A DNA stretch of 64,000 nt from Mesodorylaimus sp. YZB2_4 (Eukaryota; Nematoda; Enoplea; Dorylaimida; Dorylaimidae). Position 1 is the first letter of the stretch; every line of letters begins with the position of its first letter. This document shows positions 58,411 to 64,000 of the stretch, piece after piece. The stretch lies in NCBI GenBank assembly GCA_030248295.1, contig JASANH010001533.1:62001-126000 (forward strand). Reading direction: 5' to 3'. The notes below the pieces were generated by a model. The model was not told the origin of the DNA. It saw nothing but the letters and a program-made list of their open reading frames with translations, and ran no database searches. The position numbers and the translations under genes are program-made.

Positions 58411-59825
58411 TTGATTTATGATTACGAGAGACCGTCAAGAAAAATTTTGCAGAAAAAGTAAGCTCTCGAAATGCCTATGGCGAGCTAGAAAATCTGAAAA
58501 AATAAGCCTTTCATTGGATAAGCCTCTTCTGCGTCGCGTTCTTTTCTAGACGTATCGTGAATGCTAATAAAGGTTTGACTCAGCAATATGAAGACCTTGC
58601 TAAATTGGATTCAAGGCGAAGGTGAAAAAGAAGAGCAGGCTGGAATGAGCACGCGGCAAAGCCATTTGGATGTCTCTTGATTACCCGTCAGAAAAAAACT
58701 GATTAATCGTATCTACTCCAATGCAAAGGTCATTTGAACAAGACTGAATGTCCGCACGTCAAAAATCAGCGAGCACCCGCGATACATGACAGGCTTATTA
58801 GAAGACAGACGGGCTTGAGAAATGTGTCTACGGAGGGTGTCCGACCATGAGTTGGCTTTATGATAATGCGCGGGCGCAGTGTGAATTGAAGTACCTACTA
58901 TACACTGTTGGGTAGAGCATCCATTTTTATGGCTCTATGTGTCGTCGTTTTTATGGCTCTATCCAAATAATTCTGTCGTCGATTGATCGCGCAGTGGAAG
59001 TTGATATAGCGGGACGGCAGAATCAATCGCTGATTTGATTTACATAGGCTATATTTCGATAGAGTACTTGATAAACGACCGTACACTCGCTTCACATATA
59101 ACGACACCACACTATGATCTCTCGAATCTTCTATCACAACCTTTACATTCTCACGTTACATCACCAGTATTCCTACCCTATGACAGCCTTGATCTTTGCT
59201 CGCGTTCTCGACACTATGGAGGCTGGAGGTTTTGATACGAGTATGTGCAGCCCGCATGGCTTGTGCGGATATCACCTCCGTCGAGTGGTGATATCCCCAC
59301 AAGTGCTTTCCTCACAAGTGTTTTTGTCATGAAGCATTGCTGGAAATCTGAAAATTGAGCACCGAGCTGTAATTCGATATCTGATGCCAAAGGAAGAACC
59401 TGCCGCAGAGATCCCATGACTGTTTAGGAAGGATATGCCCACCACGCATTGACAGTCGTTCTTCATCAAATATCGCATGACAGCTTGCAGGTCATGCAGA
59501 AGCGTCATGCAACCAATCTGTATTCTTGGGAAGCAAGTAGGTGGGCCGTGCGATGTTTAAAAATATGGATCATGCCGTGTTGATGTCTACCGAAGATGAT
59601 CTGATGGAGAAAGTGTCAAAATGTTTATATGCACTTTATTGCCAAACCAACAAACTGTCGAGGCGACAAAGTGTGCGACTCCAGTAAAGTGTACAATAAG
59701 CAATGCAGGCGGAGCTGCACATTGTAACCTCCGTCGAGTAGTGATATCCGCAGCAGAAGGTCGGTCATCAGCGGTCGCTGAGCGGGGTTTGGTTCCGCAG
59801 AGCAGACGTCGTTCCAGAAGTCGTC
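58411..59825. other. Gene-free stretch with hairpin and REEP 5' flank
   Basis: No gene. A strong inverted repeat lies at 59260-59302, and a partial copy (acctccgtcgagtagtgata then tcc) lies at 59728-59750, about 75 bases ahead of the REEP start codon. Confidence 0.5.
59260..59302. repeat. Hairpin-forming inverted repeat
   Basis: Arms of 17 bases (cttgtgcggatatcacc and ggtgatatccccacaag) pair with one mismatch around a 10-base loop (tccgtcgagt). Confidence 0.75.
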
Positions 59826-60778
59826 ATGGCGGCCCTTCAGGAGCAGTTGGCGGAGGAATTGAATGCCTACTTGCAAAAGTAAGTAACTGTAATTTCCTGC
59901 GGTCAGTTCTCTGGCTGTCATCTGTTCGTTATTTCAGAGAAGACCGTTATATTCCGAAGACTTTGGCCATAATCGAGAGTCTAACGGGCTACAACCGCGA
60001 GTACATTGCCTATGCGTTTTTGTCTGGCGTTTCAATCTACTTGATCATCGGCCATGGAGCGGAGCTTCTATGCAATTTCATCGGGTTTGCGTACCCCGTA
60101 TACGCTTCGTGTAGGTAATGTGAATCATACGCGTAGGGGTTTCGATCTGAAATTTCACCTGATGGCTCGGGGAATACTGCACAAGGATTGCTAAATGCGC
60201 TGGTTCTGTGTTTTAGTCGTAGCCTTGGATTCCGAGGACACGTCGGACGATACTCAGTGGCTGACCTATTGGACGGTGTTCGGCACAATCTCGCTGGTTG
60301 ACTTTGCCTCAGACAAGATCATGGGGGTCTTTCCCATCTACTGGCTCGTCAAGTGCATCTTTCTTTTGTGGCTCTACTTACCATTCTTCCGAGGGGCCGA
60401 GTATTTGTACGTGCATTACATCGGACCCATGTACGCTCGCTGGCGCCCAAGCATCGAAGAAACGGCCACCGAGGTAAGTCACGCCGAGGTAAGTCTCTAA
60501 GACCGAGTTTTGGGGGCGACATCGAATGCTGACCTTCACTCGTTGCTCTTCAGCTGTTTGGCACCCAATACCCGCAACCAGTATCCGAAACTGTGCCCGC
60601 CGAAGAGGAAGTAGTGTCCGTGCTGATGGGAGACGACTCGATAATATTTGATGAGCAGGCCACGGTTGCAGAAGACCAGCCCATGGTAGCAGAGGATCCG
60701 CAGCCAGCAGGCAACGACGAGCAGCCACCCGCGGACGACCAGATGGGGCTCGACGAAGAACAGAATGGAACGTTGTGA
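59826..60778 (+). CDS. REEP5/YOP1-type ER membrane-shaping protein
   Basis: Four exons: 59826-59878, 59938-60110, 60217-60473 and 60554-60778, 235 residues. The TB2/DP1/HVA22 domain is clear: LTGYNREYIAYAFLSGVSIY, then LLCNFIGFAYPVYAS, ALDSEDTSDDTQWLTYWTVFG, KIMGVFPIYWLVKCIFLLWL and YVHYIGPMYARW. These reticulon-like hairpins curve tubular ER. The last exon encodes an acidic, Pro/Gln-rich tail rather than the short basic tail of typical REEP5. Exon 3 has two consecutive donors (gag|gtaagtcacgccgag|gtaagt) 15 bases apart, giving an optional VSHAE insert. ATG 59826 matches the conserved N-terminus in length. Confidence 0.93.
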
Positions 60779-62209
60779 TGCCTCTCGATCGCTCTCAACG
60801 AAGATGTTTGTATGAATTCCGAGTGCACATGTGATCCATCACGTAGTATGTTCTCCCTTTCACAATGACCAATGATCCTAGTTGGTCCTTCGGCGTGTCT
60901 GCTTGCTCCTTTTTAATGTTCATGAGCCGGAAGATGTAAACTGCATGCAGCATCATTAGAGCCACCTAATCAGCCCTTTCTCTTTCGCGAGAACCGCAGT
61001 ATTCCTGATCTTCTCAGGAACACTCCCATCTGGGCCCAAGTACGAGTATAAGCTGAGCGGGAGAGATCGATAGGAGTAAGGGCGGGCCTGCCAGCCGGTC
61101 GATTATAATTGAAACATTTTGACGAATCAGGTTCTTTTCTTTTTCAATAACAAGAAAGAGCCAAGAGCAGCTGGAGCAAATATCAGTCGCACACATCACT
61201 TGACTTTCGCCTTCCACGCTTTCACAACCACAATTCTCCTAGAAACCCAACACCCGAACACAAACACTCCTGAAATACTGTACCTTTCAATAGACTTTTC
61301 GCACTTCCTTAACCACGTCTCCCCAGTTTCACAATCATACAAAGTCATAAAAAATCATACACCCTCAGACTTCGGTGTGTACAAACACACTGAAGTCTGA
61401 GGGTCTAGGTGACAGGACTGATCGATTTGTTGTGTCGCACAATGAGTACAATTTGTACTAGCCTACTGCATATTGTTTATATAAAAAAAACCCTGTACGA
61501 AGATCCAACTGACCCTACTCCGTCAGTGCCTTACGAGTTAATCCTCAATTCCAAAGATCTCCTTCCCGACTTGTGTTTTGAGGACCAGTTTCCTTATTCC
61601 GTCCGTCACTTGACCGTACCAGATCGCCCAGAACCAGGTGTTCAAGGCCAGCCAGTTGAATCTTTCAAACCAACGACCCCTGGAAGCCAAGGAAGCTCTG
61701 CGAACTCAAGAAGAAACTAAATCCAAAAGAAGTTGCTTCTGCCGATCCTTCGACGAAACCCCTCAACGACAAAGCCTTCGATCCGTCTGGAGCAATCCTC
61801 TTCTACAAGTGCCACAAACACATAAGGAATGGCGGCGCGCCATGCAGTTAATAAGTAAAACCCGCTGACAACAACCATCGCCGTGCCACGTGTATGTTGG
61901 CTTAACCCAACAAAATCTCTTGTCTTATTGTTAGTTTAACACCATACTGCCAAACCATTGTGGTATAATGAGGCACAAAACCTTATTACCAAAGTCAATT
62001 CGAATTCAATATAGAACCAAAAAAGCCCATATAAGCCTGAACTTTCATCAAAGCAAACACGACTGGAAAGCTCATAAAGTCGTAATCATCACGGCTGTTC
62101 TGTTGATGAGATTTATATACATAGTAGGCGAAAAGAGAAATAAACGTACCCTGGAGTCGCTCTACAGCTTCATCTAAACACGTTGGTCCTCCCTCATCTT
62201 GTCTACAAT
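60779..62209. other. Gene-free stretch with hairpin and weak open frames
   Basis: Contains a 44-base hairpin at 61361-61404. Two overlapping frames between 61442 and 61868 have some coding-like composition but change frame and match nothing I know. Confidence 0.45.
61361..61404. repeat. 20-bp inverted repeat with 4-base loop
   Basis: Left arm 61361-61380 (accctcagacttcggtgtgt) pairs with 61385-61404 with a single G-T wobble, loop acaa. It is a very stable hairpin if transcribed. There is no T-run or known RNA context. Confidence 0.8.
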
Positions 62210-63466
62210 ATGGCTCATCATTTAGTTTCATGTCCTGTACAGGAATTCGAACCATTGATATTCACTTGGGCAAATTATTCAAATTCCTGGAATAATGTCA
62301 CGTTATTTAAAAATTTTATTTGTGAGTTGGCCGATTATACTTCTCTCAAATACTTTTGTCATACCACTGAAGCCTATTCAGTTCTAATATTTGGAGTCCT
62401 AGGTCTCTTCGGAGCAGTCGCCTCTGTGCTGATCTTTAGCTGGTGTCCATTTTTGAAACTTGACTTTGCACTTTATCGATTGATCGGATTCTTTGAAATA
62501 GTGCACACATCGATCATGACGATCATGCGACAAATTCAACTAATCGATCGTTGTAAACGTGATTACGCTTGCGTTTTCTTCCGGGCCCACGTTCATTTGG
62601 CCATAACAAACACGTGCGCAGAAACTGTGGATGCCATTGTCTTATTCCTGACCATCGAAAGAATCGTAGCTTGTCTTTTGCCAAATCATTTTAATCGAAT
62701 TCACAGAAAACGTATCTACGACATTGTCGTCCTCGTCTCACTTATGATAGCCATATTTTTCAACACGACTACAGCCTTCGACGTGGAAGTGGTCAAAGAC
62801 CAGACACGCGAAAATCGAGGCTACACCCACGTGTCGTCAGCATTCGCCGATTCTAGTTTCTATGCTACAATTAGCAAAATCAATCTTTTGCGCACTTGTT
62901 TCGTGGGCTCAGCCCTGACCTTGGCCACTTGCTTCAGTTTAATCGGCCTTACGAAAACCGAACTTCGTAAAAGACATCTTAGACGCCTGCAGCAACAAAA
63001 TGCGGCTAATCGCTTGAAATATAATCATAAGAATGTAAAACGGACAATCGATTTGTGTTGTCTGCAGTTATGCTCGGCCATTCCTATTCTCATAAATCAT
63101 ATTGTCTATGCTATGACATTACGCGAAGGACCGACCACGACGGTGGTTGGCAAATTGGCTGAAAATGCATTCACGATTTCGAATGATGGAGGATACGAAT
63201 CGGCTATGCTGGCAGTACAGAGAGCTAGACATCGGCAGTATTTGAGGCTAGCTACTAATATGAGTAACATAATGGCCCACTCGGCTCATTTTTATCTCTA
63301 TCTGCTCTTCTGCGGCAAAATTAGATCAGCTACGATAAAATTGATCAAGACAACGCGTAATCGGTGGCATCGGTTTTTTGTAACATTGAGTGGACACGAT
63401 ACTGGCCGCTCAGATAGAGTGTCCCAAGGTAACACTGGGTCAGCTGGAAAGTGTACATCGTTGTGA
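62210..63466 (+). CDS. Orphan seven-transmembrane receptor 3, intronless
   Basis: One exon. ATG 62210 is the first in frame, 418 residues. The N-terminus has sequons (NYSNSW, NNVTLF) and membrane segments begin at about 56-78 (VLIFGVLGLFGAVASVLIFS). The TM3 end reads LFLTIERIVACLLP, an ER variant of DRY. TM5 is CFVGSALTLATCFSLIGLT, followed by a very basic loop 3 (LRKRHLRRLQQQ) that is typical of G-protein coupling. TM7 is HSAHFYLYLLFCGKIR, a position-equivalent of NPxxY with a helix-8 start. A Ser/Gly-rich tail ends the protein. Likely nematode peptide or chemosensory receptor; family not assigned. Confidence 0.82.
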   Translation: MAHHLVSCPVQEFEPLIFTWANYSNSWNNVTLFKNFICELADYTSLKYFCHTTEAYSVLIFGVLGLFGAVASVLIFSWCPFLKLDFALYRLIGFFEIVHTSIMTIMRQIQLIDRCKRDYACVFFRAHVHLAITNTCAETVDAIVLFLTIERIVACLLPNHFNRIHRKRIYDIVVLVSLMIAIFFNTTTAFDVEVVKDQTRENRGYTHVSSAFADSSFYATISKINLLRTCFVGSALTLATCFSLIGLTKTELRKRHLRRLQQQNAANRLKYNHKNVKRTIDLCCLQLCSAIPILINHIVYAMTLREGPTTTVVGKLAENAFTISNDGGYESAMLAVQRARHRQYLRLATNMSNIMAHSAHFYLYLLFCGKIRSATIKLIKTTRNRWHRFFVTLSGHDTGRSDRVSQGNTGSAGKCTSL

Positions 63467-64000
63467 TATACTTACTGTTAGGCAGAGAGATTTTTGGAAG
63501 GAGGAAGTCCTGTCAAATCTTTCCCTCCATTTTGCGCCTAAATCTATGTATGATAGGCAAGCTTGCTTTGAAAAAATGATGATATGCTTGCTTCCTGTGG
63601 GTATGCCACAGCATAAAATTTGAAATTGTCTGCAGTTATCAGCGTAACTGGTTCCTGGACAATAGAGAAGGGCATGCTACTGTAGGTTTCACCGTCTGTC
63701 CGGTTCTCCTGGGCAAAGTGTTTGGAGTCTTACACAGCCCTCTGTCTTGTTTCACATATTTCGCACACTGTTCACTATGGAGGGCATGAAAGACCATATT
63801 TGGAATTGGATTACGATCCAAAGACTTCAGTCAAGGCGAACTGGAACGGTCCGGAAATCCTCCTTCGTCGTCCGGTCACTGTTCAGTCACTGGAAGCCCT
63901 TTCATTATAGCAGAAGCCGGATTCTAAAATGTCCATAATGTCCGTGCCAACACACACGTGTTATTAACTTTTTGCAACACAAAAAAGCAATGTCACGCTA
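63467..64000. other. 3' flank, no gene seen
   Basis: Short frames only; no similarity and no splice pairs. The window ends here. Confidence 0.45.

Noticed and set aside
61442..61868. Two overlapping open frames after the hairpin
   Set aside because: Coding-like composition but they switch frame without splice sites and no family is recognised.
1..64000. CRISPR arrays, bacterial operons, phage or plasmid modules
   Set aside because: The window is clearly eukaryotic with spliced genes; no regularly spaced repeat arrays are present.
1..64000. Spliced-leader RNA gene
   Set aside because: I looked for the common nematode SL1-like core and did not see it; a divergent leader cannot be excluded.

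Overview
The window looks like nematode nuclear DNA. The best evidence is a nine-exon cuticle collagen with the nematode-type N-terminal membrane segment and three short Cys clusters (15945-18324). Other support comes from TWK-type two-pore K+ channels, a nematode-style divergent tyrosine phosphatase, many very short GT-AG introns (about 44-62 nt) mixed with kilobase introns, and a stretch of GCCTAA/TTAGGC hexamers, the nematode telomere unit. The species cannot be named from the sequence. All gene models here were spliced by eye from frame, GT/AG sites and family similarity.

Layout. 1-1167: 5' part of a K2P potassium channel (minus). 3500-5010: decayed gag-type retroelement. 5660-6100: Harbinger transposase remnant. 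6295-7427: UBASH3-like histidine phosphatase with one frameshift (plus). 8350: possible orphan first exon. 10.8-11.1 kb: tRNA-like repeats. 11354-15362: second K2P channel, about 870 aa (minus). 15945-18324: cuticle collagen (minus). 19344-19418: tRNA-Thr(CGU). 19673-19897: small inverted-repeat element containing telomere-like repeats. 21174-22469: tyrosine-phosphatase-like gene (plus). 23038-23869: deleted mariner copy. About 25.03-26.22 kb: unidentified gene. 27.4-28.1 kb: non-LTR retrotransposon remnant.

29486-31742: SLC17-type transporter (plus), converging on an SLC30/CDF-type transporter (minus, 34494 to about 32000) that has two homologous alternative last exons. 36.4-36.8 kb: possible end of an unknown gene. 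36.8-44.6 kb: mostly gene-poor, with a decayed Ty3/gypsy pol at 42.16-43.77 kb. 44678-45963: 3' half of an SLC26/SulP anion transporter (minus). 47861-52355: nine-exon Na+/Ca2+ exchanger (plus). 53-63.5 kb: three intronless seven-transmembrane receptors (53045, 57391, 62210), with a REEP5/YOP1-type ER-shaping gene (59826-60778) between the second and third.

By content this is a membrane-transport and excitability neighbourhood: two K+ channels, an Na+/Ca2+ exchanger, transporters of the SLC17, SLC26 and SLC30 types, and three orphan receptors. There is no sign that the genes form operons; strands alternate and spacing is kilobases. The most interesting points are the duplicated alternative C-terminal exons of the CDF transporter, that transporter's loss of canonical metal ligands, the inverted-repeat element carrying telomeric hexamers, and a tandem 5' splice site in the REEP gene.
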